Source of the DNA: Hymenobacter siberiensis
GTDB taxonomy: Bacteria; Bacteroidota; Bacteroidia; Cytophagales; Hymenobacteraceae
Reading direction: 5' to 3'
Length of the DNA stretch: 64,000 nt
NCBI RefSeq assembly: GCF_018967845.1
Contig: NZ_JAHLZZ010000001.1
Coordinates: 1,426,001 to 1,490,000 of the forward strand
Below the pieces are notes generated by a model. That model made no database searches, was not told the origin of the DNA, and saw only the letters and a program-made list of their open reading frames with translations. The translations under genes and the position numbers were made by a program. Within the stretch, counting starts at the first letter, position 1. Every line of letters begins with the position of its first letter. Shown piece by piece: positions 51,489 through 60,808 of this stretch.

Positions 51489-52928
51489 ATGGTGCACCGC
51501 TTATACTCCTGCTGGCTGCTGAGCTGCTGCTGGGCCGCACTGCTGGCTGGCCCGGCTACCGCCCAAACACGCATTCTATTCGTCGGCAACAGCTTCACGC
51601 ACGGCATGTACGAGTCGGTGCTGAACTATAACGCCGCCGCCATCACCGACGAAAACCACAGCCAGCCGCCCGGCAGCCCGCGCTATCAGTTAGACCCCGC
51701 CACGCCCGGGCCCTGGGGCGGCGTGCCGGGCATCTTCAAAAAATGGCCGACCAGGCCGGCCGGCCCTATGATGTCCCCATCGAATTAGTGAATGGTGCCT
51801 CGCTCGTGTACCACTACACCAACGCCCTGGCCGTAGTGCAGCCGGGGCCGTGGGACCAGGTGGTGCTTCAGGAAAGCAGCACGCAGCCCCTGCTCGTGGC
51901 CCGCACCGGCCAGCCCGCCAGTTTTCTCACCTACGCTACCCGCCTCGAGCAGGCCGTGCACACCGGCAGCCACGCCGCCCGGGTCTACCTGTTTCAGACC
52001 TGGCCCCGGGCCGACATGACCTACCCGGCCGGCCAGCCCTACTCGGGCCTGCCCCTCGATACCATGATGCGCGACCTGCGCCGGGCCTATGCCTACCTGG
52101 CTGCCCAAAACTCGTGCTTCGCCGCCGTGGCCCCCGTGGGCGATGCCTGGCTGCGGGCCATACAGGCCGGCGTGGCCCAGCGCAACCCCTATAATCCCAG
52201 CCCCGGCCCGCTGAATCTGTGGGGCCCCGACCATTTCCACGCCAGCAAGTGGGGCTCTTGCCTGGCCGCCTGCGTGTTGTTTGCCTAGCTCACCAGCCTC
52301 GACCCGCGCCTGCTTGGCCCCACCGAGCAGGCCGCCGTGGCCCTCGGCATCACCGCCGCCGCCGCCGTGGCCTTGCAGCAAATTGCGTTTCAGCAGGTAT
52401 TCGCGCCCGCCGGACCGTTGCCCGTGGTGCTCACCGCGTTTACCGCCCAGCGCCAGGCCACCGGCGTGCACCTGCGCTGGGCCACCGCTAGCGAACAACA
52501 AAATGCCCGTTTCGAGGTGCAGCGCAACGCCGATGGCCGGGCCATTGCCACCTTGCCGGGGGGCGGCACCACATTTCAGCCCACCAGCTATACCCTACTC
52601 GATGCCGCCGCCCTGCCGGTCCTCTACTACCGTCTGCGGCAGGTAGATGTGGGCGGCACGTCCACGTTGTCGCCGGTGGTGGCGATGGGGCCGGGGGCCG
52701 TAGCGCCGGTGCTGCTCTACCCCAACCCGGCCCGGGAGCGGCTCCTCATCACGGGGGTGGCCGCTACGGCCCCATCGCATGCACAACCACCTCGGCCAGC
52801 TATTGCGCCAGGGCAATATGCCCGCCGGGCCGGCCACCGTAGAGCTGGGCGGCCTGCCCGGCGGCCTCTACCACCTGGAGCTGGAAACGGCCTGCGGCCC
52901 CGTACGGCGCACGTTTGCGCGCGAGTGA
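51489..52928 (+). pseudogene. SGNH/GDSL-like hydrolase with T9SS region, inactivated
   Basis: Intact pieces in order: signal peptide and block I (MVHRLYSCWLLSCCW..., then TRILFVGNSFTHGMYESVLN with the nucleophile Ser in GNSFT); then, after a frameshift at about 51740, DQVVLQESSTQPLLV and HFHASKWGSCLAACVL. A TAG at 52286 interrupts, and the same frame continues with LTSLDPRLLGPTEQAAVALG and a T9SS-linked module (VVLTAFTAQRQATGVHLRWA). A last shift near 52780 restores the original frame to end LYHLELETACGPVRRTF, stop 52928. The first shift sits in a run of six A where seven are expected (CAAAAAATGG). Two compensating shifts and one nonsense codon: clearly broken. Confidence 0.85.
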
Positions 52929-52986
52929 GGTCGGTGCGAATCAGCGCAAACCGTCATTGACGGCCTTACTTGTTTCCTGGGTCCCG

Positions 52987-54360
52987 CTACGGCAGCACGA
53001 AACGCCCCGCGTAGCTGCCGCCCGCGTTCACGAGGTGCAGCACGTAGGTGCCGGCTGCCAGCCCTGCCACCGGCACGGTGCCGGTGCCCGAAGCCGCCAG
53101 CGGATACCGCCCCAGCCGCTGCCCCATAATGGAATACAGCACCAGCTCCTCGGTTCCGGTGGCCGGGCCGGCGAAGGTGTAGTGCAACTGGCCGTCGGCG
53201 GGCGTGGGCACAAAGGCCTGGAGCATGGCCGGGGCCGCGCCGGGCACCACGGCCACCACCCGCACCGGCGAGTAGGTGCGCGTGCCATCCACATCTACCT
53301 GCTGCAGGCGGTAGTATAGCTTGGTGAGGTTGGCGGGCAGTTGCTTGTCGTTGTATTGATAAGCCTGCGGCAGCGTGGTGTTGCCGTGCCCGGGCAGGTG
53401 GGCCAGGGCGATGAATTCCCGCCCGTCGGCGCTGCGCTGCACCACAAATTCCTTGTTCTGCTCCTCGGTGGTCGTGTTCCAGTGCAGCTGCACCGCGCCC
53501 GGCCCTAGCGGCTCGGCCAGAAACGCCGTGAGCCGCACCGGCAACGGCGGGGCAACGACTACGAAGCTGATAGTCAGCCCTGAGCCCTGGGTGCCGCCGC
53601 CCTGCGGCGCATCAAAAACCGTGGCCGTGAGCGTGTAGGTGCCACCCACCGGGGTCCAGGCGGTGTAGTTGCCATTTAAGTCGCTGTACAGCGCGTACGG
53701 AGCTACATTTTCGATGCCCGAGTGAGTTTGGGGGCCGGTGAGGTCGAAAACCACGCTGCCCACCGTGGCCGGTGTGGTATTGGCCCGAATGTTCAGGTTG
53801 CGGGTGGGCAGTGTGGCCAGCGTGAGGATTGTGCCGGACGTCAGGGGCTGGATGTCGCCATTCGTATCAGCATTCACTAGCGTGAAGCCCGTGATGCCGC
53901 CCACCGAATTCACCACCGTGAAGCTGAGCGTGAGGGGCGCGCCGCCGGCCCCCGTCCCATCGGGCCCATCAAACGGGGTAGCCAGCAGCGAGTAGCTGCC
54001 CACGGGCGGCGACCACGGGAAGTAGTTGCCCTGGAAATCGCTGAACAGCGCGTAGGGCACGATATTTTCCGTCGCGTTGCGTGTTTGGGCTCCGCTTAGG
54101 GCAAACACCACGCTGCCCGGCAGGGGCAGGTCGGTATCGGCCCGGATGTTGACGTTGCGGGTAGGCAGCGTGGCCAGGTCTATCACGATGCCCGGCGTCA
54201 GGGCGAAAAGGTCCAGGTTGTTATCGGCATTCACCAGCGTGAAGCCGATAATGGAGGCCGCTGCCACCGTGGTGCCCGTACCCGCTACCCAAGCCGGCAG
54301 CAGTGGCGTTGCCCAGGCAAAAAAGCTGATTAGCAGTGATAAGTAGACCTTGATTTTCAT
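52987..54360 (-). CDS. Secreted protein with two recurring ~115-residue domains and T9SS sorting region
   Basis: A 457-residue protein with a signal peptide (about 1-30). Two copies of the domain also found in the giant protein follow: about 39-150 (GFTLVNADNNLDLFALTPGI) and 157-268 (GFTLVNADTNGDIQPLTSGT), each with LATLPTRNxNIRA and a strand ending in FVV or FTV. Then a module found also in the SGNH pseudogene (RLTAFLAEPLGPGAVQLHWN, QRSADGREFIALAHLPG) and a C-terminal T9SS-type sorting domain (LVLYSIMGQRLGRYPL, GLAAGTYVLHL). No enzyme motif is seen; it is probably a surface adhesin or glycan binder. Convergent to the SGNH pseudogene. Confidence 0.85.
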   Translation of the reverse strand: MKIKVYLSLLISFFAWATPLLPAWVAGTGTTVAAASIIGFTLVNADNNLDLFALTPGIVIDLATLPTRNVNIRADTDLPLPGSVVFALSGAQTRNATENIVPYALFSDFQGNYFPWSPPVGSYSLLATPFDGPDGTGAGGAPLTLSFTVVNSVGGITGFTLVNADTNGDIQPLTSGTILTLATLPTRNLNIRANTTPATVGSVVFDLTGPQTHSGIENVAPYALYSDLNGNYTAWTPVGGTYTLTATVFDAPQGGGTQGSGLTISFVVVAPPLPVRLTAFLAEPLGPGAVQLHWNTTTEEQNKEFVVQRSADGREFIALAHLPGHGNTTLPQAYQYNDKQLPANLTKLYYRLQQVDVDGTRTYSPVRVVAVVPGAAPAMLQAFVPTPADGQLHYTFAGPATGTEELVLYSIMGQRLGRYPLAASGTGTVPVAGLAAGTYVLHLVNAGGSYAGRFVLP

Positions 54361-54659
54361 AATGCGGAAAGCGTTAAAGTGAGTACTTCATCGGCCCAGC
54401 CGGGCACGGGTTTCCAGGGGTATTGCCAATCGATGGTTTATAAAAAATATAATATATATAATTAAGTAATAAATATCAATTTTTCTGATTTTTATTTTAG
54501 TTAGTGTGAAATTTTTTAGGTGACTGGTCCGGTAGTGGCAGGCAGGCTGCGTGCTGCCCTGGCTACACTAGCCCACACGGCTACTGCCAACTGTGCAGGC
54601 GTTTAAAATCGACCTGATAAACAGAGTATTGCTCTAATAACGAGGTGTTTATATCGCCG

Positions 54660-55667
54660 CTAAACAGCAGTGGCCGGGGCGTGCGCCGGCCGCCGGGGAG
54701 CCACCGCCACCCGCGCCGCCGGCCCCGGCTGTGCCGCCCGCGCCTGAATGAGCGCCCGCGTGGCCCAGATGCCGCCCCGGTGCTGCCATACATACCGGTA
54801 GGCGCGCAGCGAGGGCCGCTCCAGCAGCAGGCAGTAGAGCAGAATGCCCAGCTGCCGGGGCAATGCCCGCAGCCACAGGCCTGGCAGCTGCCGGGCCGGC
54901 GGGTTCTTGAGCAGCAGCAGCCACTGGTTTTTCACGGCATCGGCCTTGATGGTGCCATTCAGGCGCAGGCGGCGGCGCAGGTCGGCGGGTCGGAACTCGC
55001 GCGGGTGCAGGGCCCGGCAGGCGGGCTCAAACACGGTGCTCCAGCCGTAGAGGCGGCCCCGCCAGGCAATGTCCCAGTCCTCCTTGTGGGCAAAAAACCG
55101 TTCGTCGAAAAACTGCCCGTCCACCCGCAAATCATCGATAAAAGCGCGGTGGTAGAGCGGCAGCGCGCCATCGGCCCCGTCTACCGGGCCGGCCGTGAGG
55201 ACGGTTTCGGCCAGCGGCTGGCCGTGGTGGCGCAGCCGGAAGCGGCCGTCGGGCAGGGCATCCAGCCCGGTGCTGTCGATGCGTGGGGCGGCCCCGGAGT
55301 TTTGCAGCAGCAGGCCGCATACCGTGCCCGCGCCGGGGTGGGCACGCAGCGTGGCCATGGCTCGGTCCAGGTAGCTCACGGCCATTTCAATGTCGGGGTT
55401 CACCAGCAGCACGGCCTCCGAGATGGTGCGGTCGAGGGCGTAGTTGTGGCCGCCGCAGAAGCCGGTATTGCGCGGCAGCGGGTGCAGGTGCACGCGGGCA
55501 TCGGTGGCGGCCAGGGCGGCCACGCGGGCGCAGGTATCATCAGCCGAGGCATTATCGACCACCCACACCTCAAAATCGGCATACGTTTGGGCCAGTATCG
55601 AGCGCAGGCAGGCTTCGATGACGTCGGCGCTGTTCCAGCTGACGACGGAAATCAGAACGGATGGCAT
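54660..55667 (-). CDS. Glycosyltransferase family 2 (rhamnosyltransferase-like)
   Basis: A 335-residue GT-A fold transferase starting MPSVLISVVSWNSADVIEAC. Motifs in order: VVDNASADDT, NTGFCGGHNYALD, LLVNPDIEMA (the DxD-type site reading NPD, as in rhamnosyltransferases) and FAHKEDWDIAWRGRLYGW (the ED general-base region). The C-terminal 100 residues contain hydrophobic and basic segments that may contact the membrane. It should add a sugar to a growing lipid-linked glycan. It is the last gene of the minus-strand fucose group, separated from the GT61 gene by a palindromic element. Confidence 0.9.
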   Translation of the reverse strand: MPSVLISVVSWNSADVIEACLRSILAQTYADFEVWVVDNASADDTCARVAALAATDARVHLHPLPRNTGFCGGHNYALDRTISEAVLLVNPDIEMAVSYLDRAMATLRAHPGAGTVCGLLLQNSGAAPRIDSTGLDALPDGRFRLRHHGQPLAETVLTAGPVDGADGALPLYHRAFIDDLRVDGQFFDERFFAHKEDWDIAWRGRLYGWSTVFEPACRALHPREFRPADLRRRLRLNGTIKADAVKNQWLLLLKNPPARQLPGLWLRALPRQLGILLYCLLLERPSLRAYRYVWQHRGGIWATRALIQARAAQPGPAARVAVAPRRPAHAPATAV

Positions 55668-55709
55668 GGTGAATTTGGGCGAAGGCTTGAGGTTGGGCTG
55701 GCGTTGGCC

Positions 55710-55826
55710 CCGGTCCGACCGCCCTAGGTGGTCCGACCGGTTGTCGGCAGCGCACTGTCGGCGGGGGCTGGGCGAATGAGCATCGGTGGTGCTTCAACCG
55801 GTCGGACCGCCTAGGGCGGTCAGACC
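55710..55826. repeat. Palindromic element, B core, copy 6
   Basis: GGTCCGACCGCCCTAGGTGG on the left and GGTCGGACCGCCTAGGGCGG on the right with a loop of about 60 bases. It lies within a probable operon, between the GT61 and GT2 genes. Confidence 0.75.
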
Positions 55827-55836
55827 AGACCCGGGT

Positions 55837-57066
55837 TTACGCATTCACCGGCTGGCGCAGGGCGGCTTCCACGGTTTGGCGCAGGGCTTTCAGGTCCACG
55901 GTGAGGTCGTCCTGGCGGTCGGCGGTGGCGCGGTGGCGCGAGCCCGCGTCCGGCATGCAGATGATGGGATAGTGCGGCATGCCCAGGCGGGCCGTGAGGT
56001 CGAGGTAGTCGGGCACTACCAGGTTGCGGGGCAGCAGCTCGATGAGCGGCGTGCCCTCGGCACAAAACAGAATGTTGGCCAGGCCCGCGCCCACCGGTCC
56101 CACCACCGCCCGCGCCCCGGAAAACAGGGCCGCCTTCTCGCGAAAGCTCAGCTCGGTGAGGGCGTAGCTCTCGAAGCCGTATTCGGCCAGCAGGTCCTCC
56201 ACCTCGGCCTCGTTGCGCACCCGCCGAAAGGAGGCATCGCGCCGGCTCACGTACACCAGCGGGCTGAAGTGGGTGGCGTGCGCCGCCGTGGTGGCCAGGG
56301 GCCGGAAGGCATCCTTCATAAACTCGCCCACCCAGCGCGGGGCGTGGTGGCCGGTGCCGCGCACCGGCGAGGTAAGCAGCAGCCGTTGGGCATGCAGGTG
56401 GGTGGTGGTTTGCAGGTCGATAATCTGCTCGTTGCGAATGCCCAGCGCCAGCAGGGTTTCCATCACGAAGTGCTGCTCGCGGTTGTAAATCAGGAAGTAG
56501 TCGATTTCGTCCCACAACCCGGCTTCTTCCACCAAATGCAGGCGGGGCAGCGAGTCGAGCAGCCAGTGGTAGTAATTGCCCACGGCCGTGCCGCCGCCCG
56601 ACAGCAGGCTGCACACCGTGCCCGAAACCTGGCCCGGCGGCCGGAAGTAGCGCTGCCGGAAAATGGGGTTTTCCGCCGGTGGGGCCACCGCGAAGCTGCC
56701 TGCCGAAAATTGCAGCGACACATCGCCCACCAGGTAATTATCGGCCGCTATCACGGCCAGGCTGCCAAAATGGTCGGCGTTGATGCGGGCGTCGGGCAGC
56801 AGCAGCACGAATGCGGCTGGTACTTCTTCCCGTTCGGCAATGCACTTGTAGTAGGGCGGGGCCAGGGCCACAAACGCGTCGGGCACGGTGAGGTGCGAAG
56901 TGTAGCCGGGGTATACTTCCACGTAGTGCGCGCCGCTGCCGGGCTGCTCGGCCAGGGCTTTGGCGGTGGGGTGCACGCCGGTGGGGCGCAGGTGTTCGTT
57001 GTGCGGCACCAAGCCCCGCAGCAGGTGGCCGGTGTGCCGTTGGGCCCGGGTAAATAGTTCTTGCAT
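55837..57066 (-). CDS. Glycosyltransferase family 61 protein, copy 1
   Basis: A 409-residue protein from ATG 57066 (MQELFTRAQRHTGHLLRGLV); the longer open frame upstream overlaps the neighbouring gene end and is not used. GT61 (DUF563) features are GNYYHWLLDSLPRLHLVEEA, DYFLIYNREQHF, VYVSRRDASFRRVRNE and GPVGAGLANILFCAEGTPLI. Some GT61 members are xylosyl- or GlcNAc-transferases; the acceptor here is unknown. It is a tandem paralogue of the next gene and lies 55 bases downstream of it, so co-transcription is likely. Probably cytoplasmic. Confidence 0.88.
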   Translation of the reverse strand: MQELFTRAQRHTGHLLRGLVPHNEHLRPTGVHPTAKALAEQPGSGAHYVEVYPGYTSHLTVPDAFVALAPPYYKCIAEREEVPAAFVLLLPDARINADHFGSLAVIAADNYLVGDVSLQFSAGSFAVAPPAENPIFRQRYFRPPGQVSGTVCSLLSGGGTAVGNYYHWLLDSLPRLHLVEEAGLWDEIDYFLIYNREQHFVMETLLALGIRNEQIIDLQTTTHLHAQRLLLTSPVRGTGHHAPRWVGEFMKDAFRPLATTAAHATHFSPLVYVSRRDASFRRVRNEAEVEDLLAEYGFESYALTELSFREKAALFSGARAVVGPVGAGLANILFCAEGTPLIELLPRNLVVPDYLDLTARLGMPHYPIICMPDAGSRHRATADRQDDLTVDLKALRQTVEAALRQPVNA

Positions 57067-57121
57067 AATAAGATAGGTTAACTGGTGGGAAGCGTTAAGC
57101 TCGACGGGGGCTGGCCCGGCA

Positions 57122-58330
57122 TCACAGCACCTGGTGCAGGCAGCTGCTGAGGGCGTTGAGGTCCACGGTGAGATTTTCGCGCCAGCCGGCGCGGCGCGAG
57201 GTGAGCGGGCCATTGGCGGCATCGGCCACCAGGTAGCGGTGGGGCAGGCCCAGGCGGAAGCACAGCTCGGGGTATTCCACTACCGTGAAGTGCTTGGGGA
57301 ACAGCTCGACCACCGGCGTGCCGGCCGGGGCAAACACCAGGTTGGCCAGACCCGCGCCGGTGGGGGCCACCACGGCCCGCGCCCCGGCAAACAGCGCCAG
57401 CTGCTGCCCAAAGCTGTAGTCGCCCAGCACGTGCGTCTCGAAGCCGTAGGGGCGCAGCAGGGCTTCCACATCGGGCTCGTTGAGAACGTGGCGGGCGGGG
57501 GCGTCGCGCCGGCTCAGGTACACGTAGGGGCTGAAAGTTTGGGGCGCGGCGGCGGCGCGCAGCTCGTCGCGCAGGAAGGAGCAGGCCCATTGCGGGGTGT
57601 GGGTGCCCGCGCCGCGCACGGGCGAAGTCACCAGCAGGCGGTCGGCCACGAGGTGGCGGTGGGTGCGCAGGTCGAGCACCTGCTCGGGCCGGATGCCCAG
57701 GGCGCGCAACGAGTCGGCCACGAAGCGCCGCTGCCCATCGTACACCAGAAAATAGTCGATTTCGTCCCAGAAACCTGCTTTTTTCAGCAGGTGCAGGCGC
57801 GGCAGCGAGTCAATCAGCCAGTGGTAATAGTTGCCCATCGCCGCCCCGCCGCCCGACAGCAGGCTGGCCACTGTGCCGCGCACCCGGCGCGGCTCCGAAA
57901 ACCAGCGCTGGGCAAACACGTTGTTTTCCTCGGGCCGGGCCAGGTCCGAGCGCCGGGGGTCGTACTGAAACGAGGCATCGCCCACCAGCCGGTTGTCGGC
58001 GCTGATGACGGCCACGCTCAGGGCGTTGTCGGCCAGCAGGCGGCCCTCGGCCAGGGCCAGCACGAAGGCCGCCGGGGTCTGCTCCAGGCGGTTGGGCTTG
58101 GCATGCAGGCCGCCGTAGTCGGTGGTGTGGGCATACAGGTCGGGCGTCACATTGAGGTGCGATATCTGCGTGGGGTACACCTCGGTGTAGCGCGCCCCGC
58201 TGTCGGGCCGGGTGGCCACGCCCCGGCTGCTGGGGTGCACGCCCACGGGGCGGTAGTGCTGGCGGCGGGGCAGCAGCTCGCGCAGCAGGCGGCCCGCCCG
58301 CTGCTGCCCACGGTTCAGAATATCAGTCAT
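57122..58330 (-). CDS. Glycosyltransferase family 61 protein, copy 2
   Basis: A 402-residue protein from ATG 58330 (MTDILNRGQQRAGRLLRELL). It shares with its neighbour GNYYHWLIDSLPRLHLLKKA, DEIDYFLVYDGQRRF, VYLSRRDAPARHVLNEPD and PTGAGLANLVFAPAGTPVVE. The similarity over the full length and tandem position imply duplication; differences throughout suggest it is old enough for separate substrates. It follows fcl by 111 bases, with a hairpin in the gap. Confidence 0.88.
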   Translation of the reverse strand: MTDILNRGQQRAGRLLRELLPRRQHYRPVGVHPSSRGVATRPDSGARYTEVYPTQISHLNVTPDLYAHTTDYGGLHAKPNRLEQTPAAFVLALAEGRLLADNALSVAVISADNRLVGDASFQYDPRRSDLARPEENNVFAQRWFSEPRRVRGTVASLLSGGGAAMGNYYHWLIDSLPRLHLLKKAGFWDEIDYFLVYDGQRRFVADSLRALGIRPEQVLDLRTHRHLVADRLLVTSPVRGAGTHTPQWACSFLRDELRAAAAPQTFSPYVYLSRRDAPARHVLNEPDVEALLRPYGFETHVLGDYSFGQQLALFAGARAVVAPTGAGLANLVFAPAGTPVVELFPKHFTVVEYPELCFRLGLPHRYLVADAANGPLTSRRAGWRENLTVDLNALSSCLHQVL

Positions 58331-58385
58331 TTTCACAGCGGAAAAAGGATGAAGGCGGATGGTGGTCAGGAGGTGTATTGGTTTA

Positions 58386-58421
58386 GCCCGTCATGCCGAG
58401 CGCCGCCGAGGCATGACGGGC
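58386..58421. repeat. Hairpin between fcl and GT61 genes
   Basis: GCCCGTCATGCC and its exact complement with a 12-base loop (58386-58397 and 58410-58421). It could terminate or stabilise transcripts; a weak T-run (CCTTTAT) follows only on the plus strand. Confidence 0.55.
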
Positions 58422-58441
58422 CTTTATCGCCAGTCTACCGG

Positions 58442-59392
58442 CTACTGCACGGGCACGGCCTGGTTGGCGGCCTGCCACTCGGCCGAAGCCAGCACCTGGC
58501 GCAGGCCGGCGTGCAGCGAAATGCGGTGGCGCCAGCCCATTGCCTCTATCCTGCTCACATCGAGCACCTTGCGCATGGTGCCGTCGGGCCGCGAGAAGTC
58601 GAAGTAGATTTCGCCGGCAAAGCCCGTGAGGTCGGCAATGAGCTCGGCCAGCTCACGGATGCTCAGGTCGTCGCCGGTGCCCACGTTCAGGGGGGCGGCT
58701 TCGTCGTAGTGGTCCATCAGGAAGAGGCAGGCCTCGGCCAGGTCGTCCACGTGCAGGAACTCGCGGCGGGGGGTGCCGGTGCCCCACACGTCCACGCGGG
58801 GCCGGTGGTGCTGCACGGCTTCCTCAAACTTGCGGAGCAGGGCGGCCATCACGTGCGAGCTTTCTAGGTCGTAGTTGTCGTTGGGGCCGTAGAGGTTGGT
58901 GGGCATCACCGTGATGAAGTTGCACCCGTACTGGTCGCGGTAGGCCTCGCACATCTTCACGCCCGCGATTTTGGAAATGGCGTAGGGCTCGTTGGTGTGC
59001 TCCAGCGGGCCGGTGAGAATGTACTCTTCGCGGATGGGCTGCGGGGCCAGCTTCGGGTAGATGCACGACGAGCCCAGGTACAGCAGCTTGCGCACGCCGC
59101 AGCGGTAGCTTTCGTGCAGCACGTTGGCCTCAATCATGATGTTTTCATAGATGAAATCGGCCCGCAGGGTGTTGTTGGCGTGGATGCCGCCCACCTTGGC
59201 GGCGGCCAGTAGCACGTACTCGGGCCGGTTTTTGGCAAAAAAGCGGGCCACGGCGGCCTGGTTGGTCAGGTCGAGCTCGGCCGAGGTGCGGGTGATGAGG
59301 TTGGTGTAGCCCCGGCGCGTGAGCTCGCGCAGCAGGGCCGAGCCCACCATGCCCCGGTGGCCGGCGATGTATATGCTGGAAGTCTTTTCCAT
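58442..59392 (-). CDS. fcl: GDP-L-fucose synthase
   Basis: A 316-residue SDR, the second enzyme of GDP-L-fucose synthesis (epimerase and NADPH reductase). It carries GHRGMVGSALLREL, the SSCIYPKLAPQPIREE stretch with the catalytic Ser and the Cys of fucose synthases, and YAISK (Tyr-Lys), with TNLYGPNDNYD and WGTGTPRREFLHVDDLA later. It starts 52 bases after gmd, so both enzymes are made together. Unlike the divergent SDR at 33781, all catalytic positions are canonical. Cytosolic. Confidence 0.95.
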   Translation of the reverse strand: MEKTSSIYIAGHRGMVGSALLRELTRRGYTNLITRTSAELDLTNQAAVARFFAKNRPEYVLLAAAKVGGIHANNTLRADFIYENIMIEANVLHESYRCGVRKLLYLGSSCIYPKLAPQPIREEYILTGPLEHTNEPYAISKIAGVKMCEAYRDQYGCNFITVMPTNLYGPNDNYDLESSHVMAALLRKFEEAVQHHRPRVDVWGTGTPRREFLHVDDLAEACLFLMDHYDEAAPLNVGTGDDLSIRELAELIADLTGFAGEIYFDFSRPDGTMRKVLDVSRIEAMGWRHRISLHAGLRQVLASAEWQAANQAVPVQ

Positions 59393-59444
59393 GAGTAAAA
59401 AAGCGAAGTCGGAACGGAGGAAGGGTGTACGGGGCCGGGCCCGG

Positions 59445-60560
59445 CTACTCGTCGTGGTAGTTGAGCACGGCGTGACCGGCTTGCAGCAGCACGGTATCGC
59501 GCCGGAACAGCGTCAGGTCGCTCTGCACCATGTCGCTCACCAGGCCGGCCAGGTCATACTTGGGCACCCAGCCCAGCTCGGCTCGTGCCCGGCTGGGGTC
59601 GCCGATGAGCAGCTCTACCTCGGTGGGGCGGAAGTAGGCCGCGTCCACGGCCACCACTTCCTGGCCGGCCCGCAGCTGGAAATCGGGGTTGTGGCAGGCT
59701 ACCACGTAGCCCACTTCGGCCACGCCCTCGCCCGCAAAGTCTATTTCTACGCCCAGCTCGGCGAAAGCCAGCCGCACAAACTCGCGCACCCGGGTGGTTA
59801 CGCCGGTGGCAATCACGTAGTCGCGGGGCTCGTCCTGCTGCAGCATGCGCCACATGGCCTCCACGTAGTCCTTGGCGTGGCCCCAGTCGCGCCGGGCGTT
59901 CAGGTTGCCGAGGTGGAGGCGGTCCTGCAGGCCCAGCGCGATGCGCACCACGGCCCGCGTAATTTTGCGCGTGACAAAGGTTTCGCCCCGGCGCGGGCTT
60001 TCGTGGTTAAACAGGATGCCGTTGCAGGCATACAGGCCGTAGGCCTCGCGGTAGTTTACCGTAATCCAGTAGGCATAAAGCTTGGCCACAGCGTAGGGCG
60101 AGCGCGGGTAGAAGGGCGTGCTCTCGCGCTGCGGCACCTCCTGCACCAGCCCGTACAGCTCGGACGTGCTAGCCTGATAGAGCCGGGTTTTTTTGCCCAG
60201 GCCCAGAATGCGGATGGCCTCCAATAGGCGTAGCGTGCCCAGCCCGTCCACATCGGCCGCGTACTCGGGCGTGTCGAACGAAACCTTGACGTGTGACATG
60301 GCCCCGAGGTTGTAAATCTCGTCGGGCTGCACTTCCTGCACGATTCTAATCAGGTTCGTGGCGTCCGACAGGTCGCCGTAGTGCAGCTTGAAGCGTACGT
60401 CCTTCTCGTGCAGGTCCTGGTACAAGTGGTCGATGCGGTCGGTGTTGAACATCGACGAGCGGCGCTTGATGCCGTGCACTTCGTACCCTTTAGCCAGCAG
60501 CAGCTCGGCCAGATAGGCCCCGTCCTGGCCCGTAATTCCAGTAATTAATGCACATTTCAT
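59445..60560 (-). CDS. gmd: GDP-mannose 4,6-dehydratase
   Basis: A 371-residue SDR starting [20 protein letters not shown], with [19 protein letters not shown] (GDP-mannose binding), ASTSELYG (Thr/Ser), [15 protein letters not shown] (catalytic Tyr-Lys) and [16 protein letters not shown], all typical of Gmd. It converts GDP-mannose to GDP-4-keto-6-deoxymannose for Fcl. It is the first gene of the minus-strand group gmd-fcl-GT61-GT61-GT2, so its product is probably used by one of these transferases. Confidence 0.96.
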   Translation of the reverse strand: MKCALITGITGQDGAYLAELLLAKGYEVHGIKRRSSMFNTDRIDHLYQDLHEKDVRFKLHYGDLSDATNLIRIVQEVQPDEIYNLGAMSHVKVSFDTPEYAADVDGLGTLRLLEAIRILGLGKKTRLYQASTSELYGLVQEVPQRESTPFYPRSPYAVAKLYAYWITVNYREAYGLYACNGILFNHESPRRGETFVTRKITRAVVRIALGLQDRLHLGNLNARRDWGHAKDYVEAMWRMLQQDEPRDYVIATGVTTRVREFVRLAFAELGVEIDFAGEGVAEVGYVVACHNPDFQLRAGQEVVAVDAAYFRPTEVELLIGDPSRARAELGWVPKYDLAGLVSDMVQSDLTLFRRDTVLLQAGHAVLNYHDE

Positions 60561-60740
60561 AAGCAGCGATGAAAATTAGGGGAGAAATGACCTTCAGATA
60601 CCTCGGATAGCCTTGGTGATAGCAAGATAGTAAATTATATCAAGATTCATATATTAATAATGTTTTTAAATATGCTATCGACAAAAAAAACCTGTTATAC
60701 TACCGGGTATGCTTCCGGGTAGGGCGGGCGGCCCGAAACC

Positions 60741-60771
60741 AAAAAAGCCTGGCCGCAGGGGCCAGGCTTTT
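60741..60771 (-). terminator. Terminator of the repetitive surface protein gene
   Basis: AAAAGCCTGGCC-GCAGG-GGCCAGGCTTTT stem-loop; the six A at 60741-60746 make a U-tract for minus-strand transcripts. It lies about 40 bases after the stop at 60809 and upstream of gmd. Confidence 0.8.
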
Positions 60772-60808
60772 GAGCAGGTGCGCGTTGCGCGATAATCAGG
60801 CGTGCAGA

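Noticed and set aside
57134..58867. 577-codon plus-strand open frame opposite the second GT61 and fcl genes
   Set aside because: Low-complexity Gly/Gln/His/Val text with no domain, overlapping two well-supported minus-strand genes.
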